Of a stretch of 32,997 nucleotides of DNA, positions 1-9,198 are shown piece after piece. Position 1 is the stretch's first letter. Every line of letters starts with the position of its first letter. The DNA is from Candidatus Micrarchaeota archaeon RBG_16_49_10. GTDB lineage: Archaea > Aenigmatarchaeota > Aenigmatarchaeia > CG10238-14. The DNA lies in the NCBI GenBank assembly GCA_001784635.1, contig MFRS01000003.1:94777-127773 (forward strand). The letters are read 5' to 3'. The translations under genes were made by a program, and so were the position numbers. A model generated the notes under the pieces. It was not told where the DNA came from. It ran no database searches and saw only the letters and a list, made by a program, of their open reading frames with translations.

Positions 1-1
1 G

Positions 2-1492
2 ATTGTATATTCGAGTATAGTAATATTAACGTTTAATTTCTCGTCCATCACATCTGACGAGGGCACCCACCTTTTATTAGGGCTGTTTTATAGAGACTTG
101 ATAAAGTTCATACTTACTGATGGCGTAAGTGGCATGTATGACTTCTCGATAAATTACTTGATTACCTACCCTAAACTCACAATACACTATCCCCCGTTAT
201 ATCAGACTTTGGTAGGGATAACCTTTATATTTTCCGAGTCGATCTATACAGCAAGAGTAATAACCCTTTTATTTTCCTTAGGCTCGATGGTTTTTATTTA
301 CAAGATAGGTAAATTTCTTTATGATGAAAAAACAGGTTTCTTATCCACTGTTTTTCTTGGTTTCTCACCTCCATTTTTCTTTTTAGCTAGATCAGTCTAC
401 CCAGATTCTGCTTCTTTCTTCTTCTTTTTTATTTCGATATGGTTTTGCCTATTGGCCTTCAAGACAAATAAAAAAATGTATTATATTTTATACGGAATAG
501 TGGTCGCTTTAGGTTTTTTGACAAAATGGACGGGAATTTTCAGTCCATTGGTTATGGGTATCTATTTGATTTTCCAAAAAAACCCAGTAAACAAAAAATT
601 AGCCTCATTCAAATATCTTTTTATATCTGGGGCTGTTTGCCTGTTGTTGCTATCACCATATCTGATTTTGGCTTACAAACTTGACATTTTTCCTGATTTG
701 GTACTTAGAAGCACAATAAAGGCCGGCTATACTGAGAAAGACCCCCAAATCAACAATTTAGAGGGTTGGACTTATTATGCCAAAAAAATTCCTGTACAAC
801 TATCTGTTTTTGTCTCTTTGGTGGCCATACCTGCTTTAGCTTATTTTTCTATCAAAAAAGGTAAAAACTACGAGTTACTGCTTATTTGGATTGTTGTTGT
901 GTACCTCCTTTTCACGCTAATACCGAACAAAAATGTTAGATATTCTTTGGTCATTTTACCACCTTTTTACTTTGCCTTGGTGGAAGTTCTAAGGAAGTTC
1001 CAAAGAGAAGTCTCCCTAGCTATTATCATCTTATTGATAACAACTCAGGCTTACTTTTCTTATATCCTCTTGGATAAATTTAACGAACCAATAGAAAAGG
1101 TCGCTAACTACATTTTCGACAAGGTAAATGGTAATGTTGGCATAATATCTGAAAATAACAAGTTCTACTCGTCTGCCGTAATGTTTTATTTTGCCAAAAA
1201 CGACGAGAAAAGGGAAACACAATTATTTAGGCCGTGCCTATTCGATAATAAAACAACCTCTGAGACAAACAATATTCTTCGTGAAAACAATGTCGAGTAC
1301 CTTATACTTGTTGAAAATGGAGATACAAGAAATAATACATATGGTTTCGAGAACATCACTCTTGAGAAAAAGTTTGGCTCCGCAACCGTATATAGGGTGA
1401 ATTCGTTTGAAAAAAACGATAATCCACGTTGTACTTACATTTGCGTTCTCAATGGAAAAATTTGTGAGAAGCTAATCAAAGGTTCTCAATGA
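2..1492 (+). CDS. GT39/ArnT-like membrane glycosyltransferase, 5'-truncated by window edge
   Basis: Frame is open from base 2; upstream of the listed TTG start it reads ...SSITSDEGTHLLLGLFYRDLIKF..., the typical N-terminal acidic-loop region of PMT/ArnT-type enzymes; many hydrophobic helices. Confidence 0.8.
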   Translation: MVYSSIVILTFNFSSITSDEGTHLLLGLFYRDLIKFILTDGVSGMYDFSINYLITYPKLTIHYPPLYQTLVGITFIFSESIYTARVITLLFSLGSMVFIYKIGKFLYDEKTGFLSTVFLGFSPPFFFLARSVYPDSASFFFFFISIWFCLLAFKTNKKMYYILYGIVVALGFLTKWTGIFSPLVMGIYLIFQKNPVNKKLASFKYLFISGAVCLLLLSPYLILAYKLDIFPDLVLRSTIKAGYTEKDPQINNLEGWTYYAKKIPVQLSVFVSLVAIPALAYFSIKKGKNYELLLIWIVVVYLLFTLIPNKNVRYSLVILPPFYFALVEVLRKFQREVSLAIIILLITTQAYFSYILLDKFNEPIEKVANYIFDKVNGNVGIISENNKFYSSAVMFYFAKNDEKRETQLFRPCLFDNKTTSETNNILRENNVEYLILVENGDTRNNTYGFENITLEKKFGSATVYRVNSFEKNDNPRCTYICVLNGKICEKLIKGSQ

Positions 1493-1943
1493 ATTTTTTT
1501 ATCTCATCATATATAGGTGATCTTTGTTTCTTGTAAACTATCGAAAAGTTTTTACTTTTTAAGCAGCCTTCCAATTCTTCAAGATTGTTTGCCACAAAAG
1601 CTAAACCTTCCTTAGACACACCTTTTCCTAGCTGAACTTGGTGATTGTCTATATGTTCACCATATTTTTTAAGGCGAGGAAATATAATAGGCTTCTTCCC
1701 ATTGTCTACACATTTGAAAAGGCTCGATGACCCCCCTGAAATTATAACTACTCTAGCCTTTTTAATAGTCTTTTCGAAATCTACAGGGTTCAAAAATTTT
1801 ACATACATTGCATTTTGCGGGATATGTTTGCTGTGTCCTATTTGTATTAGGACCATCTCTTCTACTTTTTTTGAGAGTTCATCTATCGTTTTCACCATTC
1901 TAGAAAAATCATGTTTCGACGTCCCAACAGTAGCGAATATCAA
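1476..1943 (-). CDS. Alg13-like glycosyltransferase subunit (GT28 C-terminal type)
   Basis: IFATVGTSKHDFSRM start and VVIISGGSSSLFKCVDNGKKPIIFPR...EHIDNHQVQL match Alg13/EpsF-type architecture; TTG at 1943-1941 gives MIFATVGT and overlaps the upstream TGA. Confidence 0.8.
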   Translation of the reverse strand: MIFATVGTSKHDFSRMVKTIDELSKKVEEMVLIQIGHSKHIPQNAMYVKFLNPVDFEKTIKKARVVIISGGSSSLFKCVDNGKKPIIFPRLKKYGEHIDNHQVQLGKGVSKEGLAFVANNLEELEGCLKSKNFSIVYKKQRSPIYDEIKKFIENL

Positions 1944-2443
1944 TATAAAGACCCCCAATATTCGGCCTTTTTGCCGTATAATTTGACTGAAGATTCCCAT
2001 TGGACAAAAAACCTATTCGAAAAATAATATAACAATTTTCCCGTCAAAGTTTTGCGTTTGAATCTACCCATCGTTTCTATATAAATAAGTTTTTTACCTG
2101 CAATCCTGGAAATTATACTGATAAATAAGGTGGCATCAGCACCGGTAGAAATAACTAGGTCAGGCTTCTCTTTTAAAAAAATAGCTAAAGACTCTAAAAA
2201 ATTTAAAATCGTGGGTTTTACTCTTCTCTGTGGGAGTTCAACAAAATAGACTTTTTCATTTTCCAGGAGAAAATTTGTGTCAGTCGATCTAATCGTCACG
2301 AAAAAATAATTATATTTCTCGCATAGGAATTTTAATTTCATAAGTTGCGTAAAATGGCCTCCCGAAGATGAGGCTAGACATATTTTTATTTTTCTAATAA
2401 CCCTTTTTTTCATTATAAACCTAATAAAATATACTTTAAACAA
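1940..2443 (-). CDS. Alg14-like glycosyltransferase membrane-anchor subunit
   Basis: ICLASSSGGHFTQLMKL, DLVISTGADATLFISIISRIAGKKLIYIETMGR, FVQWESSVKLYGKKAEYWGSLY: Alg14/PssD-type signature; adjacent to Alg13-like ORF. Confidence 0.85.
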   Translation of the reverse strand: MFKVYFIRFIMKKRVIRKIKICLASSSGGHFTQLMKLKFLCEKYNYFFVTIRSTDTNFLLENEKVYFVELPQRRVKPTILNFLESLAIFLKEKPDLVISTGADATLFISIISRIAGKKLIYIETMGRFKRKTLTGKLLYYFSNRFFVQWESSVKLYGKKAEYWGSLY

Positions 2444-2529
2444 ATATTAATAAAAATCTTCAATGTACAGAAAACAGTTAAAATTAATGTTTAAATGAGC
2501 ATACAGTTAAAAATAAGGAAGGAAATTTT

Positions 2530-3963
2530 ATGAAGATAACTTTGATATACCCGGGGGAATTAAGTTTATCAAGTGCCCTTTACCCCCCTCTTGGTTTAAG
2601 TTATATTGCTTCATATGTCGAGCAAGCTGGGTTTAAAGTTAAAATAATAGACACAATATTTCAAAAAATTGAGGATATAGAAATAGACGGCGATAAAAAC
2701 ATTTATGGGATATACACTGCAACCCCTATTCATTTTAAAGGTATAGAATTGGCTAAAAAAATAAAAAAGATGGATAAAAATGCAGTAGTTGTTTTTGGTG
2801 GTCCACACCCAACAATTTTGCCAGAAGAGACGATTAAAGCAGGAGCTGATATAGTAGTTATTGGCGAGGGCGAAGAGGCGTTTTTAAGTATTGTCAGGGC
2901 AATTAATACCAACAAAAAGTTAGACGACATTTCGGGTATCGTATTCAGAAAATACGGAAAAATAATAAAAACTCCACCAAAACATTTTATCGAAAATTTA
3001 GACAAATTACCATTCCCAGATCAATCTAAATTTCCAATAGAAAAATACTTTAAGTTGAAAGGTTTTAGGGAAATATCCATGATAACTTCTAGAGGTTGCC
3101 CGATGAATTGTATATTTTGCCAGCCCACGCTAAGAAAACTTTTTGGGAATACGGTAAGATACAGATCGCCTAAAAATATTGTTGATGAAATAGAGTATTT
3201 AGTTAAAAATTTTAAACCAGATATGATTGTGTTTTCTGATGATACTTTTTGTTCAAAAGAGCAGAATATAATAGAAGTTTGTAATTTAATAATAAAAAGA
3301 AAAATAGACGTTCTCTGGAGATGTCAAACTCGTGTTGGGCTTAAAAAAGAAACTTTGAGACTTATGAAAAAGGCAGGGTGTTTTTTATTAGCTCTAGAAG
3401 TCGAGTCCGGCTCTCAAAAAATATTAAATAATATAAGAAAGGGAATAACACCCAACCAAATTATAGAAACATTTATTTTATGTAAAAAAGTTGGCATATT
3501 AACTCACGCATATTTTATGGTTGGCAACATAGGCGAAACCTTCGAAACAATAGATGATTCAAAGAAATTAATGAGTAAAATAAAACCTTTCAATATATCT
3601 GTCGCCATTGTTACGCCTTATCCTGGAACAGACCTCTACGAGTTTGCATTAAAAAACAACTTACTATTAGAAACAAACTGGGATCAGTTTTGTCACGTTC
3701 AGAATAAACCCACTTTAAAAATAGACGGTTTAACAAAAAAAGAAATTATAGCAATAAAAAATGATTTTTTAGAACAACACAAAAAATCTGTAAACTCAAA
3801 AATAAAGGATTTGTCTTTTTCTTTGAAAGATTTAATATTTATTAGGAAAATATTTAGGATAGCTTTGAAGGATAAAAATATCATAAAAAGGATATTTTTA
3901 TTATCCTTTAAATCAATAAAATCAACTGGCTTTTCAATCTCAAATCCTTATAAAAATAGCTAA
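2530..3963 (+). CDS. B12-binding domain radical SAM protein
   Basis: N-terminal B12-binding-like region (PPLGLSYIASYVEQAG...GGPHPTILPEET) plus CxxxCxxC in SRGCPMNCIFC. Confidence 0.9.
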   Translation: MKITLIYPGELSLSSALYPPLGLSYIASYVEQAGFKVKIIDTIFQKIEDIEIDGDKNIYGIYTATPIHFKGIELAKKIKKMDKNAVVVFGGPHPTILPEETIKAGADIVVIGEGEEAFLSIVRAINTNKKLDDISGIVFRKYGKIIKTPPKHFIENLDKLPFPDQSKFPIEKYFKLKGFREISMITSRGCPMNCIFCQPTLRKLFGNTVRYRSPKNIVDEIEYLVKNFKPDMIVFSDDTFCSKEQNIIEVCNLIIKRKIDVLWRCQTRVGLKKETLRLMKKAGCFLLALEVESGSQKILNNIRKGITPNQIIETFILCKKVGILTHAYFMVGNIGETFETIDDSKKLMSKIKPFNISVAIVTPYPGTDLYEFALKNNLLLETNWDQFCHVQNKPTLKIDGLTKKEIIAIKNDFLEQHKKSVNSKIKDLSFSLKDLIFIRKIFRIALKDKNIIKRIFLLSFKSIKSTGFSISNPYKNS

Positions 3964-3995
3964 GCTTCTAATAAATAGACACATTAAATGATTGT

Positions 3996-5870
3996 ATGTG
4001 CGGAATAACCGGTTTCTATGGTTTAGAAGACAAAAGTCTAATTAAAAAAATGGCGGATGTCATATACCATCGGGGGCCTGATGACGAGGGTTACTTTATA
4101 GATAACACAATATCTATGGCCAATAGAAGGCTAAGTATAATTGACGTTTCTGGTGGCAAACAACCCATATCTAACGAAAACGATTCGATATGGATAGTTT
4201 CAAATAATGAAATCTACAACTACATACAACTGATGGAATATCTAGAGAAAAAAGGCCACAAATTTAAGACTGTTTGTGATACAGAAGTTATTCTCCATTC
4301 TTACGAGGAGTGGGGTGAAGAGTGTGTCAAAAAATTCAATGGAATGTTCGCATTTGCAATTTGGGATTCTAATAAGAAACAGCTTTTTTTAGGTAGGGAT
4401 AGATTTGGAAAAAAGCCACTTTATTATACATTTAAAAACGGTGTATTTTTATTTGGTTCTGAAATAAAATCAATTTTACAGTATGGAGAAGTAGAAAGGA
4501 AAGTAAATATAAAAACTTTACACGACTTCTTGTCGTTTAAACATGGTCCTATTGATGAGACAATCTTCGAGGGTATATTAGATTTGCCCCCTGCTCATTA
4601 TATGGTTGTAAGCAAAAATAAGAGCAGTGTTAAGCAGTACTGGGATTTGTTTTATGAAGAAAAAAGTTACACAGAAAATTTTTGCGTCATGAAACTTAGA
4701 CAACTCTTAGAAGACTCCGTCAAAATAAGACTTATGTCAGAAGTACCTCTGGGTGTATTTCTATCTGGGGGGATTGACTCTTCAACTATTGTGGCTTTAG
4801 TAAACAAATATTCAAATAGTGAAACAAACACCTTCACCGTAGGTTTTGGAAATGAGAGGGAAATAGACGAATTATCCGAGGCGAGAAGAACATCAGAATA
4901 TTACGGAACGAATCATCACGAGTTGATTTTAGACGAAGATGATTACAACTATCTTCCACTTTTAATGTGGCACCAAGACCAGCCTACAGGTGATGTTACA
5001 TGCCTTCCGCTTTACAGACTTTCTGAAATGACTAAAAAATACGCCACTGTCATCTTAACAGGAACTGGAGGAGACGAGCAGTTTGTGGGTTATGATGACT
5101 TTAAAATAGGACTTGTTAACCATAGAATAAATAAATTACCTAAAAAAGTCAGAACCAGTATCTCAAAATCTATAAATATAATACCAGGTTTTGAGAGAAT
5201 TAAAAGAGGTTTCACTTACGTTTTAGATAGTGATAGCTACCAGGACGCTATTTTATCCGTTAAAAGTATGTTTAATGAAGAGGAAAAACAAAAACTATAT
5301 TCTCCTGAAACTTCAAAAAGACTTGGCAATCACAACATCAAAGAAAGATACATAAAATATTTCATTTTTGATAACCCATTGGCTAGTATGTGTTATTTTC
5401 AAAATAAGGTTGGCTTGCCCGAAGATATGCTTCAGGTTACTGATAAGATGACTATGGCTAAATCTTTGGAAGCTAGATTGCCACTTTTGGATTATAGGAT
5501 GGCTGAATTTTCTGCAACAATACCCTCTAGATTAAAGATTAGGAACCTTAATGAAAAATATATATTTAAAAAAACCATGGCGAAAATTTTGCCTAGAGAG
5601 ATAATTAAACGTCGTAAGAGGTTCTTTAGACTTCCTGTAGAGACATTTTTTAATAAGAACTTGTCTGATATCGCCAACAACATACTTACGGAGTCAGAAA
5701 TCCGCAAAAAAAAGTACTTTAATGAAAAAGAGATAGAAAGGATAATATTTAACCATAAAAAAGGGATTAGGCGCTCCTCTTACCAACTTTTCAACCTATT
5801 GGCTTTTGTGACTTGGCACAGAGTATTCATAGATTCGGAGAATGTATCTAAAAAACCACATAAATTCTAG
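3996..5870 (+). CDS. asnB: Asparagine synthase (glutamine-hydrolysing)-like protein
   Basis: MCGITGFYG N-terminal Cys glutaminase, YHRGPDDEG, PP-loop SGGIDSS, C-terminal synthetase domain. Confidence 0.9.
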   Translation: MCGITGFYGLEDKSLIKKMADVIYHRGPDDEGYFIDNTISMANRRLSIIDVSGGKQPISNENDSIWIVSNNEIYNYIQLMEYLEKKGHKFKTVCDTEVILHSYEEWGEECVKKFNGMFAFAIWDSNKKQLFLGRDRFGKKPLYYTFKNGVFLFGSEIKSILQYGEVERKVNIKTLHDFLSFKHGPIDETIFEGILDLPPAHYMVVSKNKSSVKQYWDLFYEEKSYTENFCVMKLRQLLEDSVKIRLMSEVPLGVFLSGGIDSSTIVALVNKYSNSETNTFTVGFGNEREIDELSEARRTSEYYGTNHHELILDEDDYNYLPLLMWHQDQPTGDVTCLPLYRLSEMTKKYATVILTGTGGDEQFVGYDDFKIGLVNHRINKLPKKVRTSISKSINIIPGFERIKRGFTYVLDSDSYQDAILSVKSMFNEEEKQKLYSPETSKRLGNHNIKERYIKYFIFDNPLASMCYFQNKVGLPEDMLQVTDKMTMAKSLEARLPLLDYRMAEFSATIPSRLKIRNLNEKYIFKKTMAKILPREIIKRRKRFFRLPVETFFNKNLSDIANNILTESEIRKKKYFNEKEIERIIFNHKKGIRRSSYQLFNLLAFVTWHRVFIDSENVSKKPHKF

Positions 5871-5877
5871 TTCTAGG

Positions 5878-6477
5878 TTATTTCAAGTTCCATCTGCTTT
5901 TTTCCGGTTCATAAGAATATGCCCTCTCTGAAACGGCCATTTCACACTCGATTTCTGAAATACCACCTAGGTAGTAACAAATTAACCTTTCAGTAAACCA
6001 AAAATTTAGATTAATAAATGGGTTTACTATAACGTTGATAACTTTCAAAAAAAAGTTGTTTGGGTGTGAAATATAATTCAGTTTCATTTTTTTAACATCG
6101 AATCCATACCTTGATCCTAATTGATAAAAGGTCTTAGTAGCAAAGAACTGTTTGTGCTCTGGATCTGAAAAGGCATTTACGCTTGAATAGTGCGGCACTC
6201 TGATTTTAACCAAACCTGTTTTTTTAAGAATTCTCCTAATTTCTTTTATACAATTAATTTTGTCATTTACATGTTCAAGTATGTAATCCATTACAACTAA
6301 GTCAAATTCGCCTTTTTTGAAAGGGTAAGGCGTTTTGTTTAGATTATGTACGATGTCAACATTAGGATGTTTTATAATGTCTAAAGTGGTTACTTTGTCT
6401 TTCGGAAACGTTTTTCTATAATTTTTATTTCCTGAGCCAAGCACTAAAATATTTCTCTTTCCTATTTTAATCACCAT
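5878..6477 (-). CDS. SAM-dependent methyltransferase (class I, methyltransferase type 11-like)
   Basis: NILVLGSGNKNY, DIVHNLNKTPYPFKKGEFDLVVMDYILEHVNDKINCIKEIRRILKKTG. Confidence 0.8.
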   Translation of the reverse strand: MVIKIGKRNILVLGSGNKNYRKTFPKDKVTTLDIIKHPNVDIVHNLNKTPYPFKKGEFDLVVMDYILEHVNDKINCIKEIRRILKKTGLVKIRVPHYSSVNAFSDPEHKQFFATKTFYQLGSRYGFDVKKMKLNYISHPNNFFLKVINVIVNPFINLNFWFTERLICYYLGGISEIECEMAVSERAYSYEPEKSRWNLK

Positions 6478-6494
6478 TCATATAAAACATAATT

Positions 6495-6527
6495 ATTTAA
6501 TTAACATTTAATTAACATTTAATTAAT
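6495..6527. repeat. Three contiguous 11-bp tandem repeats (ATTTAATTAAC x2, then ATTTAATTAAT)
   Basis: Direct reading of the intergenic sequence. Confidence 0.95.
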
Positions 6528-6539
6528 AGGTGGTTTTAG

Positions 6540-7517
6540 ATAAAAGCCTCTATTATAATACCAGTTTTGAATGGTGAGAAACTTATAGGAAGAACACTAG
6601 ACGGCGTTTTACGCCAGTCAATCGCCAAAAAAAACTATGAAATTATTGTTGTTGACGACGGTTCAATAGACGGTACGGGTAAGATTGCAAGGACATTTAA
6701 AAAAATTCGTTATTTCAAAATAAAGCATGGAGGCCCCTCTATAGCCAGAAATTTTGGAGTTACAAGATCGGCTCACGATATAGTTGTTTTTGTAGACTGT
6801 GGGTGTGTTCCTAAAGAAGACTGGTTAGAGAAAATTTTACTTCCGTTTAAAGAAAAAAGAGTGGTTGGGGTGGCCGGTACTTACAATACACTCAATAAAG
6901 ACAGCTGGGTTGCTAGATTTTTTGGGTATGAAATAGAGCATCGGCATGAGAAAATGAAGGAATTAGAAAGAATAGATTTTGTTGGCACTTATAATTGCGC
7001 ATATAGAAAAGGTGTTTTTTTTGGATTTGACGGATTTAGCACGAAATTCACATCCGCAAACGCCGAGGACCCTGATTTATCATACAGGATAAGCGCTGCT
7101 GGCCATCAGATAGTTTTCCAACCCGATGCAGTTGTTTATGGCGATCACCCAGACAAGTTATCTGTATACTTGAAAAAGAAAAAATCTCGAGCGTATTGGA
7201 AGGTCATGCTCTACAAGAGAAACACTGAAAAAGTTTTCGGCGATACTTATACACCTAAAACACTACTCCCTCAGTTATTTCTTATGGGACTTTCGTTGCT
7301 ATCGCTCCCTTTTATTTTAATCCTTCCAAAACTACTTTATTATTCGCTATTTTTTATGCTATTTTCAGTTGGCCTAAATTTAGATTTTTATAGATTTCTT
7401 TGGAGAAAGGAAAAAAAACTTACAATAATGGCGCCTTTTGTTTTTGTGCTCAGGAATATCTATTCCGTTTTTGGTATAGCTCACGGTGTTTTAGATTTTG
7501 TCTTGAAAAAGAACTAG
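6540..7517 (+). CDS. GT2 family glycosyltransferase
   Basis: IKASIIIPVLNGEKLIGRTL...IIVVDDGSIDGT...; canonical N-terminal strand starts at 6540 with ATA, right after in-frame TAG (6537-6539); ORF track starts at TTG 6567. Confidence 0.85.
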   Translation: MKASIIIPVLNGEKLIGRTLDGVLRQSIAKKNYEIIVVDDGSIDGTGKIARTFKKIRYFKIKHGGPSIARNFGVTRSAHDIVVFVDCGCVPKEDWLEKILLPFKEKRVVGVAGTYNTLNKDSWVARFFGYEIEHRHEKMKELERIDFVGTYNCAYRKGVFFGFDGFSTKFTSANAEDPDLSYRISAAGHQIVFQPDAVVYGDHPDKLSVYLKKKKSRAYWKVMLYKRNTEKVFGDTYTPKTLLPQLFLMGLSLLSLPFILILPKLLYYSLFFMLFSVGLNLDFYRFLWRKEKKLTIMAPFVFVLRNIYSVFGIAHGVLDFVLKKN

Positions 7518-9136
7518 TACTTTATCTCATATACAATGTTTCCATCACAGAGACCCTGAGTTAGGCACTGGTTCAAAGGTGGGCCATTCTCATATATTTT
7601 TACAAAATGAGCGGGGTTATCTTCCATGAACTGAACGAATGATATGGGGTATTTTTCCGACATGTCTTCACTCTGGCTCAGACTGAACTTTTGGATGAAT
7701 ATATGTGTAACTTTGAGCATCTTTGCGACATCTAATGTGTAGTTCAAGTCCTTGCTTAATTCTATATCGGCTACTGAGCCTACCGCTGACCTTTGGCAAT
7801 TATAAGCCGTTCTGTAGGACCAGACAGTTAGAAGTAAAGCATCTTCACTAGTGTTCTGTTTTATGAAGTTACAGGCCTGGAAAAAACTGTTACTGAAGGT
7901 TTTTACTGGTTTCAAACCTATTAGTTTCTCACTGAAATTCTTATAAGCAAAAAATCCAACGTATAAAATAACTATCAACGCCACAAACTTCATTATTGCC
8001 ATATCTTTTTCGTGAGACTTTATAAATCGATAAGCTTCGGAGAAGTAGAGGCCTGAAATCACAGCTATTATTGGCAACCAACCGAGCGTGTACCTGGAAG
8101 TGTCCTCCGCCCTTAAAGTAGAAGATGGTAGAATGAAGACAAACAATGTTAAAAAAACGGCAAATAAAATTACCTTAGCTTCGCCTTTATTACCCATAAT
8201 AAACATAATGACCCCAGCTATGAGGCCGAAAATTATCAACCAGACACTCCCATAGGCAAACATGATGTAGTTCATCAATCCAAACCTGAAAATATCAATC
8301 TCTGTCCCCTCTTCAGTGGTTCTTTTTTCGAACTCATACTTGTTTTCGAAATTATCTATGTTGCATATGTTGTTCTCGCTCACACTGTAACCCTCTCTAC
8401 ATAAAAAGTCCCCATAAACAGCATAGTTCCTTATGAAGAAAGTTGCCGTCAAAAGGAATATCATGACGCCTGCCACCAGATAGTTGTTGAATTTAAAGTC
8501 CTTCCTCTTAAAAGCAATCTCGTAAATGAAAAGGAGGCCAAAAATAGGGAAAACCGCCAACCCAGGCGCCTTTGTTAAAATGGCCAAAGAGCCAAAAATG
8601 GAGCTAATAATCCAGTATTTACTATTTTTGTCCCTTACGGCTAATATCAATGTCAGGAAAAACGCATTCAAATAGAGAGTGAATAGCATATCAACGTAAT
8701 AGAGAACAGAGTATGTTACTATAGCTGGGGCAGTGATGGTTATGATAGTTGAGAAAAATGATGTCATCTCGTCAAAAACTTTTCTTGCCAACACAAAGGT
8801 AGATATCCCGAGAACTAGCGCAACAAATGGGGTCAAAACTTTTGGCACAACGTCACTAACCCCGAATATGAAAAAGAAACTGCCCTCCAATATATTCCAA
8901 AGCGGTGGCCTGTGGAATCCCCCCCTTTCTAAATCAGACCCCACGAAAGGCACATACTCGGGAATCTCCCTTTCCTCCGCTATCCATTGGGCGAGCCTTG
9001 TATGAAAACCCTCATCACCGAAACTTATAGTTGTCCTTAACCCAAGCATGACCTCCAACACGAAGACTGCGGTCAGGATTGTCAGCACAATTATAGGCAG
9101 TGGTTTCTTGATTTCGATGGTCATTTCCTTTGTCAT
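7514..9136 (-). CDS. GT39/ArnT-like membrane glycosyltransferase
   Basis: FGDEGFHTRLAQWIAEE N-terminal loop, ~10+ hydrophobic helices, soluble C-terminal part. Confidence 0.75.
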   Translation of the reverse strand: MTKEMTIEIKKPLPIIVLTILTAVFVLEVMLGLRTTISFGDEGFHTRLAQWIAEEREIPEYVPFVGSDLERGGFHRPPLWNILEGSFFFIFGVSDVVPKVLTPFVALVLGISTFVLARKVFDEMTSFFSTIITITAPAIVTYSVLYYVDMLFTLYLNAFFLTLILAVRDKNSKYWIISSIFGSLAILTKAPGLAVFPIFGLLFIYEIAFKRKDFKFNNYLVAGVMIFLLTATFFIRNYAVYGDFLCREGYSVSENNICNIDNFENKYEFEKRTTEEGTEIDIFRFGLMNYIMFAYGSVWLIIFGLIAGVIMFIMGNKGEAKVILFAVFLTLFVFILPSSTLRAEDTSRYTLGWLPIIAVISGLYFSEAYRFIKSHEKDMAIMKFVALIVILYVGFFAYKNFSEKLIGLKPVKTFSNSFFQACNFIKQNTSEDALLLTVWSYRTAYNCQRSAVGSVADIELSKDLNYTLDVAKMLKVTHIFIQKFSLSQSEDMSEKYPISFVQFMEDNPAHFVKIYENGPPLNQCLTQGLCDGNIVYEIKY

Positions 9137-9198
9137 AAAACACCCATCAAATATTGTTTTACATTCTTATTAATATTATAAATTTATTAAGTGTTTGC

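Noticed and set aside
1645-1986. 113-aa plus-strand ORF
   Set aside because: Antisense to the Alg13-like gene
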